64,000 nt of DNA from GCA-2720865 sp047630275 (GTDB lineage: Bacteria; Bdellovibrionota; Bacteriovoracia; Bacteriovoracales; Bacteriovoracaceae): assembly GCA_047630275.1 (NCBI GenBank), contig JBLHVN010000001.1, forward strand, positions 310,001 through 374,000, written 5' to 3'. The notes under the pieces are model-generated. The model worked only from the letters and a program-made list of their open reading frames with translations, was not told the DNA's origin and did no database searches. Position 1 is the stretch's first letter. Every line of letters starts with the position of its first letter. Positions 7,977-16,477 of the stretch are shown here, in pieces. The position numbers and the translations under genes were made by a program.

Positions 7977-8333
7977 TTACTTAGTTTCTGGAGTAGTAGC
8001 TTCTGTTTTAGGAGCTTCTGTAGGAGCTGGGGCTACTGGAGCTTTTGCTGCATCACTGTTAAGTGGTCTCGCGATAGGAGCTTCAGAATCTAAAAGAGAT
8101 GAACTTGATTTTGAACTTTGAATCTTTGCTAAGAAAACTGAATTTCCTAAAAAGAGAACGGCTAAAACAACAGTCATCTTAGAAAGAATGTTTCCTTGTT
8201 GAGAAGCTGTGAATACTTCACCAGAACTTCCACCCATTAAACCTGCTTCAGCACCTTTACCAAACTGGAGTAAAACCAAAACGATAAGTAAAACTGAAAT
8301 AACTACGTGGAAAATCATTAACGTTGTGACCAT
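7977..8333 (-). CDS. secG: Preprotein translocase subunit SecG
   Basis: A 118-residue two-helix membrane protein: MVTTLMIFHVVISVLLIVLV, then the conserved loop QFGKGAEAGLMGGSSGEVF, then a second helix ILSKMTVVLAVLFLG. This loop is diagnostic of SecG, which stimulates SecA cycling in the SecYEG channel. After the helices is a Pro/Ala/Thr-rich cytoplasmic or periplasmic tail of about 50 residues, longer than in E. coli. The start at 8333 is chosen for AAGGA 9 nt upstream. It follows tpiA by 96 bp, a common order in bacteria (tpiA-secG). Confidence 0.93.
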   Translation of the reverse strand: MVTTLMIFHVVISVLLIVLVLLQFGKGAEAGLMGGSSGEVFTASQQGNILSKMTVVLAVLFLGNSVFLAKIQSSKSSSSLLDSEAPIARPLNSDAAKAPVAPAPTEAPKTEATTPETK

Positions 8334-8429
8334 TACACAATCCTTCTTAATTAAGTTAGTAGCTAGAAATATAAAAATCACTGCTTTTTGGCAAGCTGCA
8401 ATTTAAAAATCAATAGCTTAGATGCTATA

Positions 8430-9185
8430 TTATTCTGGTCTAGCCTCTGCCGCATCGCAAAGAGCTCTAAAATCAGCTCCTTTTAAGCTAGCGCCACCGA
8501 CTAGGGCCCCATCAATATTTGTTTGAGCAAGTAATCCAGCTACATTTGCTGGCTTTACTGAGCCTCCATAAAGGATAGAAGCGGTCTTGGCGGCCTCTTC
8601 GTCCCAAAGTTCTACTAGCTTTGCTCTGATAGATTCATGAACACTATCGGCTTGTTCTGGGCTAGCAGTTTTACCTGTGCCAATGGCCCAAACAGGTTCA
8701 TAAGCTATGATAATATTTTGTCTTTGAGCTTCGTGAACATCTTGAAGCCCTTTTTCGATCTGACGGTTAACGACAGATTCAGTCATCCCATTTTCACGCT
8801 CTTCTAAGCTCTCTCCACAACAAAGGATGACTTTTAAACCTTTCTCTAAGGAGAGGCGGAGCTTTCTATTGATAAAATCATTATCTTCTTTATAAATGGC
8901 TCGTCTTTCTGAATGTCCCACAAGAGTAAATTCAGCCCCTAGGTCTACTAAGGCTGATGGTGAGGTCTCTCCTGTATGGGCACCAGAATCATTATCTGAA
9001 ACATTTTGAGCCCCAGCTTTGATCCCATTTTCTAAAACGATATTTAAATGGATGGCCTGAGGAGCAATCCAAGCTTCGTATTTCTTATTATCAGGAAGAG
9101 TTCCGAGGTCTTTAAAAAAACTTTTGATTTCAGAGCGAGTCTGATTCATCTTCCAGTTTCCAACAATATAATATTTATGAGTCAT
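8430..9185 (-). CDS. tpiA: Triosephosphate isomerase
   Basis: A 251-residue TIM-barrel enzyme interconverting dihydroxyacetone phosphate and glyceraldehyde 3-phosphate. All catalytic parts are present: GNWKMN (K12), VGHSERR (H91), AYEPVWAIGTG (E163 and the flexible loop) and the phosphate-binding YGGSVKP. Length is standard. It is the third gene of gap-pgk-tpiA, 9 bp after pgk. Confidence 0.98.
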   Translation of the reverse strand: MTHKYYIVGNWKMNQTRSEIKSFFKDLGTLPDNKKYEAWIAPQAIHLNIVLENGIKAGAQNVSDNDSGAHTGETSPSALVDLGAEFTLVGHSERRAIYKEDNDFINRKLRLSLEKGLKVILCCGESLEERENGMTESVVNRQIEKGLQDVHEAQRQNIIIAYEPVWAIGTGKTASPEQADSVHESIRAKLVELWDEEAAKTASILYGGSVKPANVAGLLAQTNIDGALVGGASLKGADFRALCDAAEARPE

Positions 9186-9194
9186 AGGTATATC

Positions 9195-10379
9195 CTAGCT
9201 GATGCCAAACTTAAGGGCCTGTATTCCAGGAAGGCTTCCTTGTTCAATATATTCAAGGGAAGCTCCGCCGCCAGTAGAGACATGTCCCATCTTAGCTGAG
9301 AGTCCTGATTTCTTAACTGCTGATACAGAATCACCACCACCAACGAGAGTATAACCCGTATTCATAGAGAGGGATTGAGCAATACCTTTGGTTCCCTTTG
9401 CAAAATGAGCATTTTCAAAAAGCCCCATAGGTCCATTCCAAAGAATAGTTTTTGCTCTATCTAACTTTGAGTTAAAAACAGCAAGAGTCTCCGGTCCGAT
9501 ATCAAGCCCCATCATTCCGTCGGGAATATTAACTTCATTAATCGTTTCAGGATTACCATCTAAGTCATCACTTACAATATGATCAACAGGAAGGATGATC
9601 TTTGAACTAGATCCATGAAGGAGGAGTTTTCTTGCTAGTTCCACGTCTGTGTCTGAACACATTGAAGAACCTACTGAGTATCCTTTTGCTTTTAAAAATG
9701 GATAGGCCATGGCGCCACCGATGATTAAAGAGTCGACAGTGGTTAAGAGTCTTTCAATGATTTTAATCTTATCAGAAACCTTTGCTCCACCAGTGATAGC
9801 GACAAAAGGTTTTTCCGGCTTGTTTACAATCTTATTTAAAGCGTTAATTTCATCTCTCATAAGAAAGCCACCAGCGGCAGATCCCTTAAAGAAAGCATTG
9901 ATTTCATAAGTTGATGCATGCTTTCTATGGGCCGTACCAAAGGCGTCGTTTATATAAACATCACCATATTCAGAGAGCTGCTTAGCAAATTCATGGTCAT
10001 TCTTTTCTTCTTCAGGGTGGAACCTGATATTTTCTAGAAGAACGATCTTTGTTTCATTAAGATCTAAAAGAGTTTTAATTCCTCTATCAAGAGCGCTTTC
10101 AGTAAGGACCACATCTTCTTCAAGAACTTCGGCTAGATAAGTAGCAACGGGCTCTAGTGAAAACTCTTTCTTAACTTGTCCTTTAGGGCGACCAAGGTGG
10201 CTCATTAGGATGAGCTTACTGCAACCAGCTTCTAAGATATGCTTGATTGTTGGCAAGGCCATATCAATTCTGGTTGTGTCAGTGATCTTTCCGTCCTTAT
10301 CAAGAGGAACGTTAAAATCAAATCTAGCTAGAACTCTTTTATTTTCAAGTTCTAGCTCGTCTACAAATTTCAATGCCAT
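9195..10379 (-). CDS. pgk: Phosphoglycerate kinase
   Basis: A 394-residue two-domain kinase making ATP and 3-phosphoglycerate from 1,3-bisphosphoglycerate. Seen: the N-terminal substrate segment VLARFDFNVPLD, LMSHLGRPKG, the hinge with KPFVAITGGAKVSDK, TILWNGPMGLFE and the glycine-rich nucleotide loop VGGGDSVSAVKK. Full length with no oddities. The gene starts 1 bp after the gap stop, so translation is probably coupled. Confidence 0.98.
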   Translation of the reverse strand: MALKFVDELELENKRVLARFDFNVPLDKDGKITDTTRIDMALPTIKHILEAGCSKLILMSHLGRPKGQVKKEFSLEPVATYLAEVLEEDVVLTESALDRGIKTLLDLNETKIVLLENIRFHPEEEKNDHEFAKQLSEYGDVYINDAFGTAHRKHASTYEINAFFKGSAAGGFLMRDEINALNKIVNKPEKPFVAITGGAKVSDKIKIIERLLTTVDSLIIGGAMAYPFLKAKGYSVGSSMCSDTDVELARKLLLHGSSSKIILPVDHIVSDDLDGNPETINEVNIPDGMMGLDIGPETLAVFNSKLDRAKTILWNGPMGLFENAHFAKGTKGIAQSLSMNTGYTLVGGGDSVSAVKKSGLSAKMGHVSTGGGASLEYIEQGSLPGIQALKFGIS

Positions 10380-10380
10380 T

Positions 10381-11400
10381 TTAGAGCCTCTGTCCTACAA
10401 AGTTAGCCAGGTCAATAACACGGTTGGAGAATCCAGCTTCGTTATCGTACCAAGCAACAACTTTTACGGAGTCATCAATTTGATTTGTTAAGGCAGCATC
10501 AACACAACTTGAAGGACGCATCCCCATGAAGTCAATACTAACCAGTGGAAGTTCTTCAAAGGCTAAGATTCCTTTTAGGCTTCCTTCAGCAGCTTCTTTT
10601 AAAGCAGCGTTAACTTCTTGAACTGTGGTCTTCTTTTCTAAGCGTACTGTTAGATCAACAAGAGAAACATTTGGTGTTGGAACTCTTACAGCGTAGCCAT
10701 CGAGCTTTCCTTTCAGTTCTGGAATTACAAGACCAACGGCCTTAGCAGCGCCTGTCGTTGTAGGGATCATAGAGAGAGCAGCAGCTCTCGCTCTTCTTGG
10801 ATCGCTATGAGATCCATCTAGAAGTTGTTGATCAGAAGTATAAGCATGAATAGTCGTCATGAATCCATTGATGATTCCAAACTTGTCGTTAAGAACCTTT
10901 GCAACAGGAGCCAGGCAATTGGTTGTGCAACTGGCATTACTGATTATGTCATGAGTAGCAGGGTCGTATTGATCATTATTGATACCCATAACAAAAGTAC
11001 CATCTAGGTCTTTACCAGGAGCGCACATGATAACTTTTTTAACGCTTCCGTTTTTATGTTTTCCAAGACCTGCTTTATCTTTAAAAACACCTGTGGCATC
11101 GATAACAATATCGACATTCTTTGAACTCCAATCAATTTCTGAAGGATCTCTTTGGGTGAAAAAAGAAATCTCTTTCCCACCAAAACTCAAAGTTTTACTG
11201 TTCTCGTCGTAAGAAACTTCGCCATCAAAGACTCCATGTACAGAGTCGTATTTCATTAAGTGAATATAGTCTTTTGGATTTCCAGGGTTATTAACCGCGA
11301 CAACTTCAAGTGAGTCGTGAAGATTTCGGTTGAATATTTCTCGAAGAATCGTGCGCCCGATACGCCCCATACCATTGATACCAATTTTGACCTGCGCCAT
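10381..11400 (-). CDS. gap: Glyceraldehyde-3-phosphate dehydrogenase, type I
   Basis: A 339-residue enzyme oxidising glyceraldehyde 3-phosphate. Seen: the Rossmann start KIGINGMGRIGRTILR, the catalytic SNASCTTNCLAP (C158), PTTTGAAKAVG, and WYDNEAGFSNRV. The position after the second beta strand, where NAD-specific enzymes have Asp (VAVND), reads VAVNNPG with Asn 38; this may loosen preference for NAD over NADP. ATG at 11400 is supported by AGGAG 7 nt upstream; an upstream in-frame extension of 14 codons has no such site. First gene of the glycolytic operon. Confidence 0.97.
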   Translation of the reverse strand: MAQVKIGINGMGRIGRTILREIFNRNLHDSLEVVAVNNPGNPKDYIHLMKYDSVHGVFDGEVSYDENSKTLSFGGKEISFFTQRDPSEIDWSSKNVDIVIDATGVFKDKAGLGKHKNGSVKKVIMCAPGKDLDGTFVMGINNDQYDPATHDIISNASCTTNCLAPVAKVLNDKFGIINGFMTTIHAYTSDQQLLDGSHSDPRRARAAALSMIPTTTGAAKAVGLVIPELKGKLDGYAVRVPTPNVSLVDLTVRLEKKTTVQEVNAALKEAAEGSLKGILAFEELPLVSIDFMGMRPSSCVDAALTNQIDDSVKVVAWYDNEAGFSNRVIDLANFVGQRL

Positions 11401-11566
11401 AAATACTCCTAAAAGTTTGAAATTGCCGGCAATATGCCACAAACGGGGCGCCTTTTGAACGTCTTTTTAGTGGTTTTCTTTATATAGCCGACTTTGAGCG
11501 TCAGAAATAGGGGGGGAATTTGCTCTCTTATGGGAGGGAGCAATATTTTATACAATTAAAGGTGAT

Positions 11567-12499
11567 ATGAAGACTAATGACGGAATCATTCATTACAGCT
11601 CTAGATCGGACTACTTGGCCAAGCGCCCAACGGCCCCGAGTCTCGGCAATAGCTCCAAAGGAGCGAAGGCCTTAGAAGAAGCTCCAAGTAAGGTGGACTT
11701 GTCTGAAACAGCTAAGGAAGTGGCTCAAAAGGCTAAGGAGCTTCCTGGTAAAGTGAAAGAGAAGGCGCAGGAAACCGTTAAGGCCGGAAAGCATCTTCTT
11801 GAAGGAGCCAGTGGAGTCTTTAAAAAAGCACTTCAAACCCCAGGGCTAAGTAACCTAATGCCCGATCTTGGTGGTGGTTTAAAAGAAGTTAAGGCTTCAA
11901 AAGCTAGTGGACCAATTCTACCTAAGACCCTTAATCAACCGGCCGTGATCTTTATCAATGGCTATGATCTAAATATTTTTGATTCCGAAACGGGGCTCGA
12001 TATGATGGCCTCTAATATTCCAAGGTCTAAGGTTTTTAAATGGGATCAAGAAGAGGCGATTATTGACCGTATTAAAAGAACGGCCATAGAGCAGCCCGTG
12101 ATTCTAGTAGGTCAGGGGATGGGTGGTGATACTGCCGTTGAAGTTAGCAATAAGCTTAATACTTTAGAGCATGGCTTTAGAAAAGTAGATATGCTGATCA
12201 CCATGGACTCTATTGGTTTTGATAATGACATTATTTCTCAAAACGTAGCTAAGAACTTTAACGTGATCAGTGGCAGTGATTACTTTTTTAACGACGGGCC
12301 AAATATTGCTCGCAATACAAAGATGACTGAAGTGATCAATGAGCTAAGACCAGAAGCGGGATCTGATCTTTCTGAGTCAAGCGAAGTTCAGTTTATGGTT
12401 TTTGATAAGTTGAACGGCACTTTAGGCGATGCCGTTAGAAATAGAAATGCAGACCAAGCCCGACTTAAGAGCCTAGTCGACAAGATCCTTCCTTCCTAG
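11567..12499 (+). CDS. Alpha/beta-hydrolase-like protein lacking the nucleophile
   Basis: A 310-residue protein. Residues 40-90 are a Lys/Ala/Glu-rich amphipathic helix region (AKEVAQKAKELPGKVKEKAQ) like LEA-type segments. From about residue 120 there is a lipase-like core: AVIFINGYDLNIF, then PVILVGQGMGGDTAVEV. The last has the shape of a nucleophile elbow (GxSxGG), but the serine position is Gly184 with Gln183 before it. DSIGFDN follows. So it is probably not an active esterase, and may bind a ligand or partner. AAGG lies 6 nt before ATG. It overlaps by 35 bp the 3' end of the next, convergent gene. Recognition of the fold is tentative. Confidence 0.55.
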   Translation: MKTNDGIIHYSSRSDYLAKRPTAPSLGNSSKGAKALEEAPSKVDLSETAKEVAQKAKELPGKVKEKAQETVKAGKHLLEGASGVFKKALQTPGLSNLMPDLGGGLKEVKASKASGPILPKTLNQPAVIFINGYDLNIFDSETGLDMMASNIPRSKVFKWDQEEAIIDRIKRTAIEQPVILVGQGMGGDTAVEVSNKLNTLEHGFRKVDMLITMDSIGFDNDIISQNVAKNFNVISGSDYFFNDGPNIARNTKMTEVINELRPEAGSDLSESSEVQFMVFDKLNGTLGDAVRNRNADQARLKSLVDKILPS

Positions 12500-12851
12500 A
12501 AAGGATATACTCTTGATTAACCACATCAAGTTCAACACAAGCAGGCTTTGCTTGATCAATACTTGATTTAATAAATTGATAGATCTCTGAGCATTGGCCC
12601 TCTGAAAGTGGAAAGCTGTAAGAGAGCTCCCATTCACTTTGTTTATCTTGGTCATAAAAATTCATGCCATGAATAAAACTGACGCAGTCTAGGTTTATCT
12701 TAGAGAATTGACCGTTGCTTTGAACTTCAAAGACCCCATCGAGTTCTGTATTTTGAAGACCTTTTATAGGCACACGAACCCAGCCTTCTTCAGCATAAAC
12801 ATTAGTAATAAAAAGCGCAGTGACTAATCCTAATAGGAATATTTTCTTCAT
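12465..12851 (-). CDS. Small exported protein of unknown function
   Basis: A 128-residue protein with a clear signal peptide (MKKIFLLGLVTALFITNVYAEE, cleavage after YA). The mature part is about 108 residues with four cysteines that could form two disulfides, and contains no recognised motif. ATG at 12851 is preferred over the ATG 6 nt upstream because GGAG then has normal spacing. Its end overlaps the convergent hydrolase-like gene. Confidence 0.65.
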   Translation of the reverse strand: MKKIFLLGLVTALFITNVYAEEGWVRVPIKGLQNTELDGVFEVQSNGQFSKINLDCVSFIHGMNFYDQDKQSEWELSYSFPLSEGQCSEIYQFIKSSIDQAKPACVELDVVNQEYILSRKEGSCRLGS

Positions 12852-12906
12852 ACTCATCTCCGATACTTACTGTTCGGAGGATTATTTTGAGGGGCTTAAA
12901 TTTCTC

Positions 12907-13719
12907 TTAGGAAAAAGAAAAAAGGCAAAAACTGTTCTTATATACCTGAGAAAGAAGTTCTTCTATGGGGAGAGCTTTTACCTCGGCCATCTTCTGAGCA
13001 ACTAAAGGGAGGTACTTTGGAGAGTTTTCCTGTCCACGAAAAGGGATGGGAGTGAGAAAAGGAGAGTCTGTTTCTAAAAGGATCTTATCTAGAGGGGTAA
13101 TCTCAAGAGCGTCCCTAACATTTTGGGCATTCTTAAAAGTGATGATTCCATTAAAACCTAGATAGAAGCCATTATCGATAGCAAACCTGGCAAGCTCTAG
13201 GCTCGAAGTAAAACTATGGATGACTCCGCGTTTTTTTAAAAGGCCTAAATGCTTAGTTAGGATTTTAATCGTATCTTCTTCAGCATCTCGAGAATGAATG
13301 ACAACGGGAAGGTCCATTTCTCCAGCAATCGTTAATTGTTTATCAAAGGCTTCTAGCTGATCTTCCTTAGGTGAATTATTATAATGATAATCTAATCCGA
13401 TCTCTCCAATGGCCAAGCACTTTTCATACTTAGCTTGCTCTCTTATCTTTTTCTCTACTTCATCACTCCATTGCTTTGCCTCGTGGGGGTGAATTCCCTG
13501 AGTACAGTAGATAGGATCATTATTTTTTGCGATCTCAAGAACGGAATCGAGATTTTCTGGAGAAACAGAGATGGTGATGAATCTTTCTATACCAACATCA
13601 ATAGCTTTATCTATGGTCTCTTTTAAGCTGTCTTCTTTGAGATAATCAAGGTGACAGTGGGTTTCAATAATAGGATTTAAGAAGCGGGGGATTTCCCGCT
13701 TCTTTTTTGTTTGGCTCAT
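12907..13719 (-). CDS. TatD family metal-dependent hydrolase
   Basis: A 270-residue TIM-barrel metallohydrolase. Seen: ETHCHLDYL (metal ligands H, H), GEIGLDYHY (Glu ligand), LPVVIHSRDAEEDT (His), GVIHSFTSS (His) and LLETDSPFLTP (Asp). This is the TatD/YcfH pattern, known as 3'-5' DNase or RNase involved in repair and RNA quality control. The N terminus is extended by about 16 residues (SQTKKKREIPRF) relative to typical TatD proteins, and this extension is encoded by a terminator-like hairpin. Start overlaps the stop of the VKOR-DsbA gene (ATGA). Confidence 0.92.
   Translation of the reverse strand: MSQTKKKREIPRFLNPIIETHCHLDYLKEDSLKETIDKAIDVGIERFITISVSPENLDSVLEIAKNNDPIYCTQGIHPHEAKQWSDEVEKKIREQAKYEKCLAIGEIGLDYHYNNSPKEDQLEAFDKQLTIAGEMDLPVVIHSRDAEEDTIKILTKHLGLLKKRGVIHSFTSSLELARFAIDNGFYLGFNGIITFKNAQNVRDALEITPLDKILLETDSPFLTPIPFRGQENSPKYLPLVAQKMAEVKALPIEELLSQVYKNSFCLFSFS
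13679..13708. other. Terminator-like hairpin at the 5' end of the tatD-like gene
   Basis: AAGAAGCGGG (13679-13688) pairs perfectly with CCCGCTTCTT (13695-13704), and on the plus strand is followed by more T. It forms an excellent plus-strand terminator although no plus-strand gene precedes it. On the gene strand it is a 10-bp hairpin in codons 6-14. Confidence 0.6.
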
Positions 13720-14867
13720 TTCTTAGATCTAGCGACGATTTCATCTAGGATGATATTGATTTGATCTAGAGGTAAAACCCCTTCAATCTTAACCCCATTG
13801 ATAAGCATAGTTGGAGTTGAAGTAATATTGAATGGTTTAGCCTCACTGATAATTTGAACGACAGCATCCTTTGTCTCTTTAGATTTATAGCAATCCTCAA
13901 CACCTAGTTCTTTAGCTTTCTCTGTCAGCCATTTTGTCGTTAAACCTCTTGAATTAACTTGGTTAAAGATTTCGTGGTGAAGCTCTAAGAACTTTGATGG
14001 TGCACAATAGGATAAATAACTAGCGTTACATGCATTGCGATGAATCTGTTGTTTTACTGAAGCATTGCAATTTACATCTAGTGGGTAGAACTTGTATTGA
14101 ATTGAGACTAGTCCTTGGTACTTATCTGCAATCTTAAGCAGGTGCTCTGAAAGCATGCGGCAAGCGGGACATTCAAAATCACTAAATTTTGTGATCCTAA
14201 TAACGGCATCATCAAACTTGTCTCCGGCCTTTGCAACGAAAAATGGAGAGTCAGTTGCTGGTTTACCAAGGTTTGGCAAATTAAAGAATTGTTCAATTAG
14301 ACTTTTAGCAAGGGCTCCCTTCTTAGAGTTCTTCTCACTTACATTGGCATAAGTAATGCCACTAACAATCAGCCCTACTAGAATATAAGCCGCCATTGGC
14401 TTGGGTGATGGAGTCTTTAAGTTTGAATGCTTATAGAAAACAAAAAGGGCCAGGAACGAAAAGACATAATAAAGCGTACAAAAAGGACAAAGCGTCCCAA
14501 GAGCAATTAGGGAATAAAGAAAGAGAACTAAACAACCAACAGCGTTGATCATAAGTATAAAATGATTTGTTCCTTCGATTTCTTTACTTTTGAAAAGATA
14601 GCCAGAAGCTAAAAATATTCCAATTAAGAGTCCAAAGAGAGAAATTGGAACACCCATGACATTTGAAAAGGGACTATTCGTGGCTGCACTACAAGTAAAA
14701 AAAGAGTTGATATCACAAAGTGTCCCGCCGACTAAGCCAGTTGGAAAATGAACATCGAAGTAATGACTAGTTAGATAAAGCGATGTTGAGATCATACCAA
14801 GAATCGCGACCCAATTTATAATATGCCAATTCATGGTGGCGCTGTTTAATTCTTTATTATCTGACAT
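13716..14867 (-). CDS. VKOR-DsbA fusion: disulfide-forming membrane protein
   Basis: A 383-residue fusion. Residues 13-170 are a vitamin K epoxide reductase-like domain of about five membrane helices with loop cysteines C51 and C59 and the quinone-side pair CPFC (C127, C130). Residues 200-383 are a periplasmic thioredoxin-fold domain of the DsbA type with FECPACRM (C233, C236) and the cis-Pro STPTMLING. Together they form an oxidative folding machine that makes disulfides and hands the electrons to quinone. That fits the many cysteine-containing exported proteins in this window. AGGAG lies 6 nt before ATG. Co-transcribed with the tatD-like gene. Confidence 0.92.
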   Translation of the reverse strand: MSDNKELNSATMNWHIINWVAILGMISTSLYLTSHYFDVHFPTGLVGGTLCDINSFFTCSAATNSPFSNVMGVPISLFGLLIGIFLASGYLFKSKEIEGTNHFILMINAVGCLVLFLYSLIALGTLCPFCTLYYVFSFLALFVFYKHSNLKTPSPKPMAAYILVGLIVSGITYANVSEKNSKKGALAKSLIEQFFNLPNLGKPATDSPFFVAKAGDKFDDAVIRITKFSDFECPACRMLSEHLLKIADKYQGLVSIQYKFYPLDVNCNASVKQQIHRNACNASYLSYCAPSKFLELHHEIFNQVNSRGLTTKWLTEKAKELGVEDCYKSKETKDAVVQIISEAKPFNITSTPTMLINGVKIEGVLPLDQINIILDEIVARSKK

Positions 14868-14904
14868 GGTGACTCCTAAGTGGTTTTTTTTAAATTATAG
14901 TTCT

Positions 14905-15495
14905 TTATTTTATCTTTGATAAGACATTCCAATTTCTTTGCGAGGTTCCATTTCTGCGGAAAGAGTGAAATTCTTCGTCGTTAAAGGTAGAAATAGGACA
15001 AACCTCTATTTTCGCCTCTGGGTAACAGGATTTTATTTGATCCAGCGTTTCTGCCCCTAAATCAAAATACAGCTTACCTGAAGCCTCTTTAAAGTGTTTT
15101 GATTCAGGAAAATTTTTGCGAAAGTCATTTGTCACCTCAAAGTGATCAACTTGGATAAAAGGCCCTATAAAAAAATAGTAAGGCTCTATCTCTTGAACTT
15201 CTTTTGTTAAAACAATCTTTTGATGAACACCTCTCCATCCAGCATGAAGGAGGGAGACCCCTTTATTTCCTAAGACAAAGATAGGTAAGCAGTCAGCTGT
15301 TTTGATTGCGAGGGGCGTTTCTAGGTCTTTTGAATAGAGACCATCAGCTTCGTTCATTTTACTAGTTAGAGCTTGATCATCAAGAACAACAGCTCCATGG
15401 ACTTGATCAACTTGATTTAAATTAAAACTAGGCTTTTCTCTATAGACACGAAATAGATATCCGCTGACTACTTTTTCGAAACTGATACTACTCAT
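14905..15495 (-). CDS. pgeF: PgeF/YfiH-type purine nucleoside phosphorylase (laccase-domain protein)
   Basis: A 196-residue protein with all zinc/catalytic motifs of the family: QVHGAVV (His), IKTADCLPIF (Cys) and LLHAGWRGV (His). Members are known as peptidoglycan editing factor (PgeF) and as broad purine nucleoside phosphorylases or adenosine deaminases; older names say multicopper polyphenol oxidase. It is about 40 residues shorter than the E. coli protein, missing part of the N-terminal strand region, but the active site is intact. The start overlaps the rluD stop by 8 bp. Confidence 0.88.
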   Translation of the reverse strand: MSSISFEKVVSGYLFRVYREKPSFNLNQVDQVHGAVVLDDQALTSKMNEADGLYSKDLETPLAIKTADCLPIFVLGNKGVSLLHAGWRGVHQKIVLTKEVQEIEPYYFFIGPFIQVDHFEVTNDFRKNFPESKHFKEASGKLYFDLGAETLDQIKSCYPEAKIEVCPISTFNDEEFHSFRRNGTSQRNWNVLSKIK

Positions 15496-16477
15496 CTAAG
15501 CCCCTTAAAATCTCTAGAGACTTCTGGAAAACTTCGGGGGGATCTATTTCGAAATCAATCTTTTCTTTTGTAATTGGATGAATAAAACCTAGCCTTCGAG
15601 CGTGGAGAAGCGGGTGAGGGTAGTCTTTTAAATGTTCAGCGAGCTGGCTAGGGATGCGAAGCAGGTGTTGGTTTGAATTGCCGTAAGTTGAGTCACAAAC
15701 GATTGCTGAATTCAGAAGGCTCGCCATATGAACTCTAATTTGATGAGTTCTTCCTGTTTCAAGTTGGCATTCCATATGGGTGCAATTTTCAAAACGCTCT
15801 AAGACTTTATAGTAAGTAATAGCATCTCTGCCATTTTTTACATTCACTGCCATTTTGATTCTGTTAGATGGATCTCGGCCTATCGTTGATTCTAATTTTC
15901 CCGATAAAAGTTTTGAACTTCCAATACAGAGGGCCTGATAAACCCTATCAATATCATGTTTGGAGAAAAGTTGAACAAGACCTTCATGGGCTTTTTGAGT
16001 CTTGGCCACAACCATGACTCCACTAGTACCCTTATCAAGTCTATGGACGATTCCAGGGCGCTTAGCGTCCCCAATTCCACTTAGGTCTGGGCAATGATGA
16101 AGGATGGCATTAACAAGAGTTCCGGTATAATTTCCAGGAGCTGGATGAGTAACCATTCCTGCCGGTTTATTTACTATCACTAAGTGTTCATCTTCAAAGA
16201 GGATAGGAAGGGGGATGTTTTCAGCCTTAGCGTCAAGAGGGGGAGGAGGAGGGATGTTGATATTAATCACAGTCCCTGGGGAAGGGAGCTTGTTTAATTT
16301 GAGTTTAATTCCCTTTTCTGCTGTTATCTGTCCATCTTCAAAAAGAAACTTTATAAAGTTTCTACTAAGATCTTCGAGCTTTGTTTTTAAGAAAATATCG
16401 AGCCTTTTGAATTCATTAAAATCCTCGGCAGCGACGAGAAGTGTTCTTACCTCATCGATAGATTCTTTTTCGCTCAT
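15488..16477 (-). CDS. rluD: RluA/RluD family pseudouridine synthase
   Basis: A 329-residue RNA-modifying enzyme. Residues about 25-75 are an S4-like RNA-binding domain (RLDIFLKTKLEDLSRNFIK), followed by a proline stretch IPPPPP. The catalytic domain shows VNKPAGMVTHPAPG, GIVHRLDKGTSG (catalytic D148) and GRTHQIRVHMA. This layout matches RluD, which modifies helix 69 of 23S rRNA, though RluA/RluC-type targets cannot be excluded from sequence alone. It overlaps the upstream J-domain gene by 4 bp. Confidence 0.92.
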   Translation of the reverse strand: MSEKESIDEVRTLLVAAEDFNEFKRLDIFLKTKLEDLSRNFIKFLFEDGQITAEKGIKLKLNKLPSPGTVININIPPPPPLDAKAENIPLPILFEDEHLVIVNKPAGMVTHPAPGNYTGTLVNAILHHCPDLSGIGDAKRPGIVHRLDKGTSGVMVVAKTQKAHEGLVQLFSKHDIDRVYQALCIGSSKLLSGKLESTIGRDPSNRIKMAVNVKNGRDAITYYKVLERFENCTHMECQLETGRTHQIRVHMASLLNSAIVCDSTYGNSNQHLLRIPSQLAEHLKDYPHPLLHARRLGFIHPITKEKIDFEIDPPEVFQKSLEILRGLDE

